Shown: positions 1-12,008 of the stretch, piece by piece
Layout: each line of letters starts with the position of its first letter
Numbering within the stretch: the stretch's first letter is position 1
NCBI GenBank assembly: GCA_037447655.1
Contig: JBBHKE010003023.1
Location: 37,290-101,289 of the forward strand
Source: Zygnema cylindricum
Lineage: Eukaryota > Streptophyta > Zygnematophyceae > Zygnematales > Zygnemataceae
DNA: 64,000 nucleotides
Reading direction: 5' to 3'
Notes under the pieces: model-generated
The model's input: only the letters and a program-made list of their open reading frames with translations
Database searches by the model: none
Told to the model about the DNA's origin: nothing
Program-made: the position numbers and the translations under genes

Positions 1-399
1 AACGTACACTTTTGCGTCCTTTGACTCTAATTTTTTCATAACTCTAATTTGGGTGTTCACGCGAATAATTATTACGCCATACATATTTCTACCCTAAAAT
101 AGGTACGATCTCCTATTGTACTTTATTCTGAGCGCAGTTCTACATGCGATCGCTATTATTTTAATCCATTTTTTGTACTTTTTTACTTAATAAAGTACTA
201 GCTTGTACAAAAAGACACGTCCGTACATCACACTATTCAATACTATCATAAATTAGAATTATGAAAGAGTTAGTAATTCTCTAGAAAAGTAATTAACATA
301 AAGGAAAATTTAGTATTATTGATTCTATTTCGGGTTTTGGAATCAAAATTTGGGGGCGCCGATATAGAGTTCATAACGCTAATAACGATTCACGGTGTA
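1..399. mobile_element. Right part of a TA-flanked MITE (mariner/Stowaway-type), left end outside the window or lost
   Basis: The segment ends at 391-397 with CACGGTG followed by TA. This is the terminal inverted repeat seen in intact family members elsewhere in the window (for example 6411-6908 and 41831-42331). The interior shares the CTCTAATTTTTTC-type motif and AT-rich composition. No left terminus is visible. No coding capacity is evident. Confidence 0.5.
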
Positions 400-1027
400 G
401 CGATCACCACTTCCTGGCTAGGTGCAGACCAGCCGAGTGAAATGCGCCGTAGGATGAAGCGTTGTGTGGAACGGCACGCGTGGATTGGACAATTAGTTTC
501 GGACGCGGTGGTGGTTAGTTGTCGTGCAGGGGACTCACTGAAACGTAAAAGTCGGTGGAGGTGGGAGTGAGGCACATACGTGCAACAAGACAAATTCATA
601 GTGTGTGTGCAGTGATCGGCGCGCACCAAATTAGCGTGAGTCGTCGTCGGTGGGGAGATTTTCTCTAACAAGGTTGGTCCAACGCACACTAACACGTGTA
701 AAGAATATTGTTACCGCCCTATATTCGTGTCCATAGTTGAACGAAATCCTAAAAGAACAAAACGCATTGCAGAGCAAAGAATCAAAGATAATACGCCAAA
801 GGATGTCAGTGTTGTTTTATAAAATAAGGCTTTGGTCAAATGTCGTTGCGATAAAAATATATGCAACCAAAAAAAGAATCCGTGTAGTAGACAGTAAAAA
901 TGTTAACATAGATCTCGTGATCTACCTTTTTGTTCTTTCCACGACACGCCTCAAAACTTTTAGTGAAAAGAGATAAATGTTTCATAATCGACGATCAGAA
1001 CTGATTCCGAAATGTTAATAGCTCCCA
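400..1027. other. Unassigned intergenic sequence
   Basis: I see no gene, RNA gene or recognisable transposon in this stretch. Short open frames on both strands show no family resemblance. Confidence 0.4.
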
Positions 1028-1032
1028 CCGAT

Positions 1033-2079
1033 TGAAACTCTGAGACCTCCATAAGTCCTCAGAGTGGACAGCTTCCAAGAAGCCTCTAGGATAATCCTGA
1101 CCCCTTTGTGTTTAAGCAAAAATAACTGCCACCCTGGCACACAAAAACTCTGACCACCTTCACCCCTGTGAAGACAAGACTCTCCTGAGACGATAGCAAA
1201 AAGAATCTCTGAATTTGCTTCCCTGAGCAGTAAGTTATGGAGGGTCAAAGTTGACCTTTTGTACACAAGCTCTCTGGGAGAGAAGGTCCTATCTTCTAAT
1301 TTTTCTAAGTCATATCTCCCTCACAGACTCTATCTACTGATGTACGGAACCAATCAGATTACAGTTCCGTACGCAAAAGTACAGCTGCCGGTGTACTTTA
1401 TGTACGGACACTGTACGACATGCCTTAAATGTCGACACGTGGTATGTCCGGATTCGCTCCTTTAATCCTCGGAGATGCCGCGCTCCAATGTAACTTCGCC
1501 ACGTGTCATCCGATGTGGCGATGCCCACAAACCGCCGAATTCTCCTTCCGCGATCTCGGCGCTAATTCCGGCCGTCCGATTAAACTCACATTTGATCGTA
1601 GCCGTAATAAATACATGCGCGGTATTTGTTTCGCTTACGAAATCAATGCGCGGTATTGATTTCTTATCCGTACCGCAATTCGTACTTTTACACTACCATA
1701 TCTATGTATCCCGTTAACAGTTATAGTTAAATGACTTATCCTACGTGTACATGTTTAAATAATTATCGTACTATATACTACGTAACACTACTTCTAGACT
1801 TAACGGCTAAGGCTACCAGCTATCTACTCACTGACGGCCGGCAGGTACCAGGATCAAATCCTGTCGCCGGCACATACCTTTTAGTAATTAATCCCTATAC
1901 TAATATAAATTTCCCGTAAACCTGAGGATAGCCTAGGTAGCCATGGCTCTAGCTTCCTCTCCAATTTCTAAGTGACTGCGACAAGTTTGAGAGTTGGAGA
2001 GAGAAGTTAGAGGTAGACTGCCTCGGCTTCTTTATTTCTATTCAGACCTAGAAAATACTTAAAACCATTAATTTCTACA
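1033..2079 (-). mobile_element. Solo Copia LTR with perfect 5-bp target duplication
   Basis: The stretch starts TGAAACTC and ends TTTCTACA on the plus strand, so in the coding orientation of the family it is a TG...CA LTR on the minus strand. It is flanked on both sides by CCGAT (1028-1032 and 2080-2084), a 5-bp duplication typical of Copia integrase. The sequence matches the LTRs of the element at 15.86-21.84 kb. No internal region is present, so it is a solo LTR left by LTR-LTR recombination. A tRNA-like T-arm lies at 1848-1863. Confidence 0.9.
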
Positions 2080-2189
2080 CCGATCACGCAAATAGATTTG
2101 TAATTCACGTTCCACTCATCTTTCCGATCTCATTTCTCACGTCACGAGTCGAGTCATCTACGTGTCCGAGGCGTGAGAGGAAAGGTAAA

Positions 2190-3857
2190 CATTTTGTCGC
2201 AGACAGGTAAAGTCAGGCGAAGTGCGCGCCTTAGGGGAGCAAATGCAGCCTTTGCTTATTCATCACACACAGAAGAGCCTCTAACGTTAACGGAAAAAAA
2301 TTGGTGTGATGAAAAAGAACCTTGGGTGGAAGCAGTAAATCAAGAAATGAAGTCCATCATGGAGGCCCAAACGTGGGATGTGGTGGAACTTCCCCCGGGG
2401 AGAAAGGCTATTGCGAGTAAATGGGTGTTTAAGTTAAAATTGAACCCTGATAATACCATTGACAGGTATAAGGCTCGTTTGGTTGTTAAGGGATATAATC
2501 AAAAGGAGGGGATAGTTTATGAAGAAACTATCTCACCATTTGTAAGGTTTCCATCAGTGCGCAACTTACTTAAATTAACTGCAATAGACAATTTTGACAT
2601 TCACCAAATGGATGTCAAAACTGCCTTTTTGCATGGTGATTTAGATGAGGTAATTTATTTGAAGTAGCCAGAGGGTCATGATGAAGCAGAAAATTTAATC
2701 TTGTGTGCAGGCTTTTAAAATCTTTGTATGGGTTGAAGCAAGCCCCGCGATAGTGGAACAGAAAATTAGATGAGTTCTTGACAGGATAAGGATTTACTAG
2801 AATAAGCTCTGATCATTCAGTACATGTGATGGGTGGTGATAATCCTAATGAGGTGATATTCATTGTTGTGTATGTTAATGATCTGCTACTAATCAGTAGG
2901 AACAAAGAAGGAATTGCTATATTAAAACAAGCTCTTAATTCACAATTTGAAATGAAATATTTGGGTGAGACAAAATATATCCTTGGAATACAAGTTGAAA
3001 GAGATAGAGAAAATAAAATACTTAGGCTAACTCAGAAAGAAGCAATAGGAAACATGTTGGAAAAATTTGCCTTCGCTAATGCCAAAGGTTGTGCAACTCC
3101 TATGGAGTATAAGCAAAAACTTGAAGGAATAGAGCATGAGTTTGGAGTCATAATAGATGAGGAACTCATTGCAAAAGAGCAAAAATTTATGTCTCAAGTA
3201 CCTTACAGACAAATAGTATGAAGTCTGATTTACTTCATGAATTGTACTATACCCGATATAACTGTAGTTGTTGGTGTATTGAGCTGAAGTTTGGAAATTC
3301 CACCAAAGAGAGACTGGGAGGCAGCAAAAATGGTCTTAAGGTATCTTGTTGGGACTATAATTTTTTCGCTTACTTTGATAGGGGAGAAGAGTAGCATTAA
3401 TACTTGGAGTGATGCCAGCTATGGTGATGTGCCTAGTAGGAAGTTTACAATTGGGTATGTCATTTAGATTGGAAGTGGAACTTGTAGTTGGAGTAGCAAA
3501 CTTCAAAAGGTCACGGCTCAATCTACTATGGAAGCCGAATACATGGCTGCAAGCGCAGCCTTGAAAGAGCTGCTATGGATTGAGGCATTTCTTCAAGAAT
3601 TGGGTTTTGCGCAACACGGGACACAAATAATGTGGTGCGACAATCAGGCAACCATTTCTGTGGCTACAAACCCAAGTCACCATTTTAAATGTAAGCATAT
3701 GGACATTCGGCCACATCTGGTACGACAGAAGGTATTTGCAAAAGTGGTCAAACTTTGTTATTTGCCTGATGAGAAAATGGTTGCGAACATGTTAACAAAA
3801 GCTCTTCCAACTCCTAAGTTAGAGTACTGCAGAAAAACATGTGGTCTAAGTGAATAA
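2190..3857 (+). pseudogene. Decayed Ty1/Copia pol: reverse transcriptase and RNase H
   Basis: Reading through stops gives the Copia RT core (KWVFKLKLNPDNT, RYKARLV, QMDVKTAFLHG, SLYGLKQAPR, YVND in place of YVDD) and then the RNase H part (WSDASYGD, MEAEYMA, WCDNQAT, KHMDIR). Several stops interrupt it. Two fall where glutamine is expected (before PEG, and in PR-stop-WN, both TAG), and others fall where Gly, Arg or Leu is expected, so this is general decay rather than a recoded stop. Integrase and gag are missing. It runs opposite to the solo LTR beside it and belongs to a different, more diverged Copia lineage than the element at 16.8-21.1 kb. Confidence 0.9.
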
Positions 3858-4400
3858 GTATTCTAAAGCTTAAGAGGAGTATTAAAAAGTAAGCTTTAGT
3901 AAGTCTTAGATATTGGAGTATATGACTTATAATATTTTTCGAATACCAACTGTTCAACCTTAACCTAATTTAGTGTGGATTTTTGTAGTATCTACACGAA
4001 TAGTTATTTTTAAATAAATTAGTGTGTTGGGCTGCCAATGAATGTGGACGTGATAAGTATCACTCGATTTTTAGGGTATAGATATTCTTAGTGGATAATT
4101 CTGGTCCAAACACTTAGATTTTTGTCAGTAGATTGTCTAGTGAACCCTATACATACGTTTTAGATATCTTGAAGATCTTTAGAGTATTTAATTCATTCAA
4201 GGGTGATCAATTCGATACAAAATGTACATTCTACATTGAGTTTACAAATATGAGAGCACTAAGTGCACTTTAAGGTGTTTTCTGTTCTATTGTCCTTGAT
4301 TTGGTTGTGGTATATGTTTGTCTGGTTAAGCACCTCTCTCACTTAAAGCTACACATCTTACAACATAAATCTAGTCAAATAGGTATTTCTCTTTGGGTTT
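3858..4400 (+). mobile_element. Possible 3' LTR of the decayed Copia
   Basis: Eight bases after the pol stop a purine-rich tract (TAAGAGGAG, 3871-3879) resembles a polypurine tract, which usually abuts the 3' LTR. The following AT-rich 0.5 kb has no coding signal. The right end and any target duplication were not identified, and no second copy is present in the window to confirm it. Confidence 0.35.
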
Positions 4401-5845
4401 GCTTTTGCTGTCATGACCACTAATGGCTCAGTCCCTGCTGGTGCAAGTGTGGCGCCTAGTGGGAGTGGAACACGGCCAAGTCAGAATAACGTCAAATACC
4501 GTATACGTGGCGATGATGTCCCTATGACATGGCGTGGTAAACTGCTGTCGTTTCTTCTCCGTAAAACTTGGAGCTTCAGCATGCCAAAGCGTTTTTGTAC
4601 CACAAATTAAAAACCTAAAATTGGCGTTGGTCTGGTGATGCGATCATCCAATATACCGATTTACATAAAAGCGCATGCGATATACAGTGGCTGTTAAGCT
4701 GTACCCATAAAAAAAAGGTTTCGATGGACGTACAATTCTATGATTTCAAATCTTACGCCGTTACGTAGCTCGACCAACTGTGCCGTAATCTTGTTTGGTC
4801 CAAGGAACATAGAAAAGCGGCCAAATCATCTGTCGGCCAGCAAAGTGGAAACATAAAGCGACCTGCTAACTTTGGCGTCGAACATATGTGTTGATTTCAA
4901 AATTATAGTGCGCGGTGCAGTACGAACTACGGACCTACGGACTACAAAATTTCTTTCAGGACATCGTAGCAATTCCCTCCCCATAATTAACGCTCAAATT
5001 GGCTCCCAAACGCGATAAAAAACATTGACACTTTCTAAGAAACTGACTTCTTATGATTAATATTGACCGGGTTTCATCCAGGCTGATTTATGCCACCGAA
5101 TCAACAAACAACAAGAGTTTAATCACCATTCTTAGTGTTTTCAACTTGATTGTATATTTAAAAATATAATTATTGAGTCAATATAGACGCAAGACAACCA
5201 CATTGAGGTTGAGAGGTCGAATATTGCCTCACTTTTGTTTTTCATGAGATTCTTCATACTTTCTTGTTTACTCTATTATCCCATCCGCGCAAATTATATA
5301 ACCCTGTATGTAATTTGTAACATTCGGCACAAAGCTAAACAAAACAAAAGAAATAAACGGAAAAAAAAACAAATAGCAATTATAGAGTTGTTAATTTGTT
5401 TGTGTGTTTGTTAAATAACGTCTTCTCTCCCATTCGGCACCCGTCTCGCTCTCCATTTCCCTTCTCCCACCTCGTGGTGAATGTAAATATATTTAAATGG
5501 GTATACATAATAATTACCACACTAAATAAACAGACCATCAATCATCATCAAAACAATGACCAATTTTTTTTTTCAACAATTCGATGTCATCATTGAGAAA
5601 AAAAAAATCGTCCTCTAACAATGAATTGTAACAACCATACCTACTACTAATAGTGCCACCTACTTTAACCTACAGAGGCGTCACAAATGATTGTTCGATC
5701 AAATCACATACTTAACGATCACTATTTCCACTTGGAATGTTTATGAGATGCTTAGAAAGTCCAATAAAACGTTGATTAAACAGTAATAAACATTTTTATT
5801 TGTCAACTCCCGTAGATACTTGTTCTTCTGTAGTAACTAAGATAC
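4401..5845. repeat. Non-coding sequence with a dispersed repeat at about 5090-5640
   Basis: The part from about 5090 to 5640 is a diverged direct copy of about 15100-15530. Shared strings include TCAATCATCATCAAAA and TCGTCCTCTAACAATGAATT. An open frame at 4413-4610 shows no family signature. The superfamily of the repeat is not clear. Confidence 0.5.
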
Positions 5846-5847
5846 TA

Positions 5848-6066
5848 CACCGCTAATCGTTATTAGTGTTGAAGTCTAATTTTTCCTACCTAAAACATTT
5901 TTTTTGCGTGCACATTTTTCCGATAGTCAATCGCAGACAACCAATAAGGAGGCGAAAATCGTCCCTTCCAACAACAACTATCAGATTGTCAATCCGACAA
6001 GTATGCAGAAATAAAAGATGTTTTAAGTGGCGAAAAAAACACTAACACTAATAGCGATTACCGGTG
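5848..6066. mobile_element. MITE, mariner/Stowaway-type (TA target duplication)
   Basis: The termini are inverted repeats: CACCGCTAATCGTTATTAGT on the left and a complement ending in GCGATTACCGGTG on the right. TA flanks at 5846-5847 and 6067-6068. At about 220 bp and without coding capacity it is non-autonomous. Copies of the same size class occur at 10060-10276, 22193-22401 and 54875-55091. Confidence 0.75.
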
Positions 6067-6068
6067 TA

Positions 6069-6410
6069 CCATCTGCTGTTACTGGGACACTACTGGATGG
6101 GACACTACCGGATGCTACAGAATCACCCATTGTATACTTAGCACAAGACCACGAAGAGTACCTTCTTAAGTGGTCAGCTTTGACTCACTAATCTTTTGTA
6201 GCTAACAGCCACTTATGACTGCGAACAAGGCTCTCTTGGAGCATATAGTTAGCTTAACAGTCTGGCAAAGTTCCATCTACAAACTTTAACCAGACACTTC
6301 ACAACATGAACACAAAAGTAGCCATAAAACACTTTTCTTAATAGTTAAATTGTGTAGGAATTGGCTAAAATCCTAATTTATACAAATAGACACTACTTAC
6401 GGACTAAATG
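6069..6410. other. Unassigned sequence between MITEs
   Basis: No coding frame or recognised repeat was found here. Confidence 0.3.
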
Positions 6411-6908
6411 CACCGCGAATCGTAATTATAGTAAATAACGCTAATTCGATCACCCTAAATTTCGACTCTATCACCTTAAATAAAGTAAATGATTCTTAAT
6501 TTTTCATTATCGTATTTAAGGTAAGGTTTAATTAGCGTTTTAATTCAAATATAGGTTCATTTTAAATAGTGTGGAGTACGAATGGCGTCCGACCTTGCAA
6601 AATTGTGCTTTTATAAGTAAATAAGTACAAATATTAATTTAATACAGGTCGTTATCATGTAACTTCGTTTTAAAAAACCGTGTAGTGCAAACGTCATAGT
6701 GACGATAAACTGTACGTTTTGTCAAATTTTGTACGAATACCTTATTTACCATAAAGGATATTACCGCGCCAAATTAAAGTAATTAAATAAATTAGAGTAA
6801 AATTCCTTTTGAAAAAGTTTGATCACACAAATTAGAGTTTATAATTCTATTTTTTTTTTCTCGTTTTTTACTCTAATTTTTTCATTACTCTAATTGCGAT
6901 GCGCGGTG
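6411..6908. mobile_element. About 500-bp MITE, same TIR family
   Basis: It starts CACCGCGAATCG and ends GATGCGCGGTG, followed by TA. The interior shares long strings with the copy at 41831-42331 (CAGGTCGTTATCATGTAA; GATAAACTGTACGTTTTGTC). It is a long, non-coding member of the family. Confidence 0.7.
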
Positions 6909-7387
6909 TACTGTACCAATCTGAACACTATGCGGTACAATATCGTAGTACATATGTGGTACATTTCATCTTAGGTACACCGCCAATCGCTATTAGTGAA
7001 CAGGTTTCTTTAGCGTATATGAAAAATTACAATGATTTACGATAATTAGGAATTTGAAAAAAAAAAAAAAACATACACGCTAATTGTTTAATTATGGTAA
7101 TTTGGATATTTGAAAAAATAAATATCGGTCGCAAACATGCTTACACTAATATAGGTTCTCTTACAAAATCTGACAAATAGTACACAAATCGTATGTTCAC
7201 ACGGTCGAAACGCGGTTGTCGGATGAATATGTTCAAACGAGATTTTTTACGTCTCTGAATTTTATCCTTTTTAGAACTAACATTCTCATGCATCCGCGGT
7301 TACTAAACAAAATAAATTGTATTTTTTCACTTAGTAGGGTACACTTGTGTACAGTATGACACCGACCGTACACCACACTATGTAAAA
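6909..7387. other. AT-rich sequence with partial MITE ends
   Basis: A CACCGCCAATCGCTATTAGT terminus lies near 6979-6998, opening another family member whose right end I cannot place. No gene is visible. Confidence 0.4.
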
Positions 7388-7392
7388 TAAAA

Positions 7393-8283
7393 TGTTGAAA
7401 AGAGGTAATTAATAGTTCACTTCCCTATTTTAGTTTTGTTTTAAAGAAAGAGAGCAAGGATCAAAGGCGCGCCATGGCTGCCGCCATATTTAGAAAGTGG
7501 CAGTTTTTGCAGTTAAGGGTATTTTGGCTAAAATGATGCCTAGTTCTAAATTTGAACCTGCGACCTCTATATTCTAAGTAGCTTATCGCCTTAACCATTA
7601 AAGCGTCACGAAACGATACACGTGACGGGTTTCAAAAATATATAAACATTAACGAAACAACTAATTGACAGCAGACTAACCAAAAGGAGCAATTTCTGCA
7701 TGTACGCGAATCTGAACCGTGTAAAATATGTTTTGTGGGACAGGCCGGCATTATAGCCGCCACGCGAAGTGAGCTTTTTGGCGGCATACGGATATAGCGT
7801 CACGCGGTGCCACGTGGCGCCACATTATTTGATAACGGAGAAGATGGGAGGAGGAACCATGGCTTCCGATATGACATGTGTCACCTTGTAGACCTTGTCG
7901 TACAATGGTCGTACAATAAGTACATCGCCCATTGTACCTTCTTGTACTTTATAGTGTTCCTATTGGACTAGGGTTTAATAGTAGGTAGTCGTGAGTAGGC
8001 ATACCGAAACTTAGTAATATTTAGGTACCTCTCTCTCTAAGAGAGCTTGTAACTATAAAGGTCATCTTTGACCAGCCATAACTTACTGCTCGGGTGAGCA
8101 AATTCAGTGATTATTTTTGCGTTTGACTCTGGGGAGTCTTGTCCTCACAAGGGTGAGAGTGGTCAGAATATTTGTGTGCCTGGGCGGCGCTTATTCAGCG
8201 GGAAATTAGAAGGGGCAAATATTATCCTAGAGGCTTTACATAGGCTGCTCATTCTGTGGGTCAATGGAGACCACAAAATTTCA
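7393..8283 (+). mobile_element. Solo Copia LTR, plus orientation, with 5-bp target duplication
   Basis: The plus strand starts TGTTGAAAAG and ends AAATTTCA, and TAAAA flanks both sides (7388-7392 and 8284-8288). The interior is a diverged reverse complement of the other LTRs (GAGAGAGCTT, the TGACTCTGGGGAGTCTTGTC region, TATCCTAGAGGCTT). This copy is in the opposite orientation to the other two solo LTRs and is older by divergence. Confidence 0.8.
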
Positions 8284-9240
8284 TAAAACATACTTTCATT
8301 TTGTACGGTACTTGAAAATTAACCCTAAATGGCGTAAAGGTAAAAACAGAATAAATTATACTATTTGTGAATAAAAAAAAAAAAGCGGGACAACATTAGC
8401 GTTCATTTGGCTAATAGCGATTGGTGGTGTACACCGTCAATCGTTATTAGAGTAAAGGAATAAATAGCGTAAAGAAAAAAATAGTGTTATTAACACTAAT
8501 CGGGATTTTTTTTTTTTTGAAAAAAAATATATATTCTAATTAATCCCTAACTGTAATTTGGGTTGTTCTGAATAATAAATACCCCCCCTTTCAATGTCTA
8601 CAGTAATATGTGTATCTGTACAAAATCTGACAATTCGTACGCCATCGCGCTGTTCACACGGTCGACGGACGAACATATGAGAACGTGATGTTTTTCGACG
8701 AGTTTGCATCTCTTTCTTCCAGTGCACATTCACATTTGTGCGCAATAATGTTAAGTGTCTTTTTATGCCTTTGAAATTCAAAAAGTACCATTTTGTACGG
8801 CAATATCCTGTCCGTATGCCACACTATTTCCATCGCAGTGTACTTCCCTTATTAACGCTAATTGAAAAAAAACCCTAACTAGAATAATGGAAAAAATATA
8901 ATTATGGATTGTATTTTGGGTTTTTTTTTTTTTAAAAAGGGCACCGAATTGGCGTTATATACTCTAATAGCGATTGAAGGTGTAGTGTACACCGCGAACC
9001 GTTATTAGCGTTATGAACTCTATATCGGCGTCCCAAAATTTTGTCAATAATACCTTAAATATAATAAACTACACTATTTAAGGACGTGGACCATAATCTG
9101 CCACATCTCCTGGCACTAAATTAGAACGAATGACGCTAATTTTTTCTTTACACTAATAATTTCTCAACTAATGATGATTTGCAGTGTAATGCACAACAGA
9201 CAACCCTGTTTTGTCCCAAAACTATTATAAACTAATATGT
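8284..9240. mobile_element. Chain of adjoining TA-MITEs
   Basis: One family member ends at 8429 (GGTGGTG). A shared TA (8430-8431) separates it from the next, which starts CACCGTCAATCG at 8432 and ends GAAGGTG at 8982. Five bases later a third starts (CACCGCGAACC at 8990). Its right end is not certain. No genes are seen. Confidence 0.6.
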
Positions 9241-9937
9241 ACACACTAACCAACTAATTCAGATACGACTGAACGTATCTTGCGGAAATATTCTTACCTT
9301 GCGGAAACATTCCTCCGACCATCTCAATGTTTTTGTCAGTAATTCCTGTACATGTCTACGAAAACACATAATCGGATGGTTGACAATGTCGCTCAAAAGT
9401 TTGGAGAATCTTGACGAATCTCCAGTAATCATATCTTATAAAATCGAAAAAAAAGAGTACGGCTCTGTACAAAAATGTACTTTTTACATTAATGAACCAC
9501 AGTTTTCGACTGATGGAGGTTCATCCTAACTCAACAAGTGGCCCCTTTTTGGTTACCACCAATCAAATAATCGTCCGCCGACATCTGAACGTTTTGCGGT
9601 TCACTCCGGAAATTCCGTGTTGCATGCAGATCGTAAGATGCAGATCTGACGTTTGTGGTGAGCCTTAGCAACATACTTCGACCTTCGATATACGCGTGTA
9701 CTCTTTTACCAGCACTTAATATATGTTACTGTCACACTAACTCTGGTACATATTACATAATATCCCTCCCTCGTCCTTCCCTCTCCAAAGTGTTCGTATC
9801 CATTTTATCAACGGTTAAGATTTAAGCATTAGGGGACCCTCCACCTGGCAAGAATGTTGAGTTGTTTTAAATCATAAAAACCCCAAAATTTTGACGTAGT
9901 AGTAGAAAACCTCACCGCAAACTATTACCTCCCACCT
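9241..9937. repeat. Right end of a Harbinger-type repeat and unassigned sequence
   Basis: At about 9450-9530 the sequence matches the right end of the family seen intact at 50529-53012: GTACGG motifs, then CACAGTTTTCGACTGATGGA. The rest up to the desaturase exon shows no coding family. Confidence 0.4.
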
Positions 9938-10414
9938 TCAAACAAATGTAAAAGAATTAAAATAAACCCGGTATAAAACCCCGCTTAAGAAAAGAAGAGA
10001 AAACAAAAGAGAAGAGAAGAGAATACTCCAAAAGTTAGGATCCTTATGATAGTAAACTACACCGCCAATCGCTATTAGCGTTGTGTACGCTAATCCCGTC
10101 CCGCTTTTTTTTTATTTTATTCTCAAATAGAATTATCCACACTATTTCAAAAAAACCCTAATTCCTAATTAGAGTAATCGATTTCGTCCAAAATTTCCAA
10201 ATTCCCAATTAGCGTACACCACGCTAAATAATAGTATACGCTAATCAAACGTACACGCTAATAGCGATTGGCGGTGTACCTCTCCCTCTTCCGATACATA
10301 ATGGCCTTCGGAGAAAGATTTGACAAGAGGACGGAAGAGATGGAAAGGGAAGGGACCGGAAGACTTTTCGGGTTCACGGTAATTATCTCCCAACACAGGT
10401 TTCACTGCTTCAGT
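9938..10414 (-). pseudogene. Last exon of an omega-3 fatty-acid desaturase, interrupted by a MITE
   Basis: Omega-3 desaturases (FAD3/FAD7/FAD8) are membrane di-iron enzymes of the ER or plastid that turn linoleic into linolenic acyl chains. An acceptor (TTACAG) lies just before 10414. The exon then reads TEAVKPVLGDNYREPEKSSG and ends HYVSEEGEV, the family's C-terminal signature. At 10277 the reading runs into a MITE (10060-10276), which adds 11 foreign residues and a stop. Removing the MITE and one TA joins GEV to VYYHKDP (from 10057), matching the usual GEVVYYQTDP. The frame then stays open to TGA at 9940-9938. The preceding exon is at 14206-14069. Confidence 0.85.
10060..10276. mobile_element. 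MITE (TA-flanked) inside the desaturase last exon
   Basis: The terminal inverted repeats are near-perfect: CACCGCCAATCGCTATTAGC at the left and its complement at the right end. TA duplications lie at 10058-10059 and 10277-10278. The 217-bp element is a reverse-oriented relative of 22193-22401; they share AAATAGAATTATCCACACTA-type interior sequence in opposite orientation. Confidence 0.85.
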
Positions 10415-10740
10415 CTGTAAGAAGAAGAAAAAAAAAAAAAAAAAACAAAAAAACAAAAACATAGCATTAACGGCGATAAAGGCTTTTATGAGCATTAGTA
10501 ACTTCACGTTATAGGAAAATTTCATCCTGTAAGTAAATTTGTAAGTACACAGAGTTGAAACATAATCCATTCATTTAGTGGAGACAATTCAACAACGGAA
10601 AGGAGCAGAAAAAAAAAAAAAAAACTACGACATCAGTGTATAAATTTCAGACTTCCGGTCGCCTTTTTGGAAACCCTTATATAGGTAATGTGTCTGTCTC
10701 GATTTTTTCCTGTCCGTCCGTAGTACGGACCGCCGTACCG

Positions 10741-11228
10741 CTGGCACAATTTAACGGTGCCATGGTTGGCACAATGTTACATCGCCGTGCGTCGGCAGTA
10801 CATACCACGTACCGCAGGCACAATGTTACGTCGCCGTGCGTCGGCAATACATACTGCCGTACCGCAGGCACAATGTTACGTCGCCGTGCGTCGGTAGTAC
10901 ATACTGCCGTACCGCAGGCACAATGTTACGTCGCCGTGCGTCGGCAGTACATACTGCCGTGCCGCAGGCACAATGTTACGTCGCCGTGCGTCGGCAGTAC
11001 ATACTGCCGTACCGCAGGCACAATGTTACGTCGCCGTGCGTCGGCAGTACATACTGCCGTACAACAGGCACAATGTTGCGTCGCCGTGCGTCGGCAGTAC
11101 ATACTGCCGTACCGCATGCACAATGTTACGTCGCCTTGCGTCTGTAGTTCATATTGCCGTACAGTTGGCACAATGTTACGCTGGCGTGCGTCGGTAGTAC
11201 ATACCGCTGTACCGCTGGCACAATGTTA
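10741..11228. repeat. 50-bp minisatellite, about ten units
   Basis: The string CAATGTTACG recurs every 50 bases (10821, 10871, 10921, 10971, 11021, 11121, 11171, with variants at 10771 and 11071). Each full unit holds a short palindrome, GGCAGTACATACTGCC, which can form a 7-bp stem. Since 50 is not a multiple of three, long open frames run through the array in several frames. They are by-products of the repeat, not genes. The array resumes at 12009 after an inserted element. Confidence 0.9.
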
Positions 11229-12008
11229 GGGTGCGTCTCTATGTACTTCAAACTTAGAGATTTTTTTTTGTTTTTTAGCGCAGATCCGGCGGACCCGGAT
11301 TTCGGGTGTCCCTATGTGTACCAAACGAAATTGTCACTTAGGGCGTGACGATTGTATACGTCGACAATGCCCGTGACGGATGTCAACGTCTACAATCTGT
11401 GATGACCCACGTCATTTTTCGTAACTGCTTGTGACGTCGCGTGACTTTTCGTGACATTGTAGACCTACCGCCCTCCAGCTTGTGCCGTTTCACGGTTGAA
11501 GAAGATGCGTTTTGACTTTGCGTCTATTGTCGGCTCAACGTGAAATGGCATCGGAACCTTGAGACCCCTGCAAAAAAAAAAATCCGTACCGGATGGAAAC
11601 GGACAAAACAAAACAAACTGTGTACTTCTCTTTGTCGTATTAGACAAAAACGGACAAAACATAGCGAATCGTGTACACTTCCACGTCGCTTGGATTCGTT
11701 TGAAGTTTTTGAACAAAAAAATACACGTGCGAATACGTGTTCCTATTTGTTTATGGAAAATCCCTAATTTTAAAACACATCGGCCCTGTATTTTAAAGAT
11801 AAGGTTGAAGATGACGTTTTTTGTCGTCGAAGTGGGTCGAAAAACACAAGACGACAACATGTAGTACATTTTAAATTCGATGATGACGCAAAATGTACTT
11901 CTCTTTTTTTCTATTTTACTGTACGGTTGAAACTTACGCGGTACGGCTCTAAGTTTCACAGGAAAACGACAGAAAAAAACCCTTACTTAAGCACACAGAG
12001 ACGCACCC
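11229..12008. mobile_element. PIF/Harbinger-type MITE, copy A, inserted in the minisatellite
   Basis: The ends are GGGTGCGTCTC and GAGACGCACCC, with TTA on both sides (11226-11228 and 12009-12011). A 3-bp TWA duplication with GGG...CCC ends is the mark of PIF/Harbinger. The 780-bp sequence is the reverse complement of copy B at 33428-34206. Minisatellite sequence continues directly on each side. No transposase is encoded. Confidence 0.85.

Noticed and set aside
2190-3857. Idea that TAG encodes glutamine, since several TAG codons fall at Gln positions in Copia remnants
   Set aside because: Other stops in the same remnants fall at Gly, Arg and Leu positions, the full pol frame itself ends in TAG, and neighbouring elements use CAG/CAA normally. 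C-to-T decay explains it.
10636-11229. Long overlapping open frames on both strands over the minisatellite, up to 197 codons
   Set aside because: They follow a 50-bp repeat that is open in several frames. No start context, family match or composition supports a gene.
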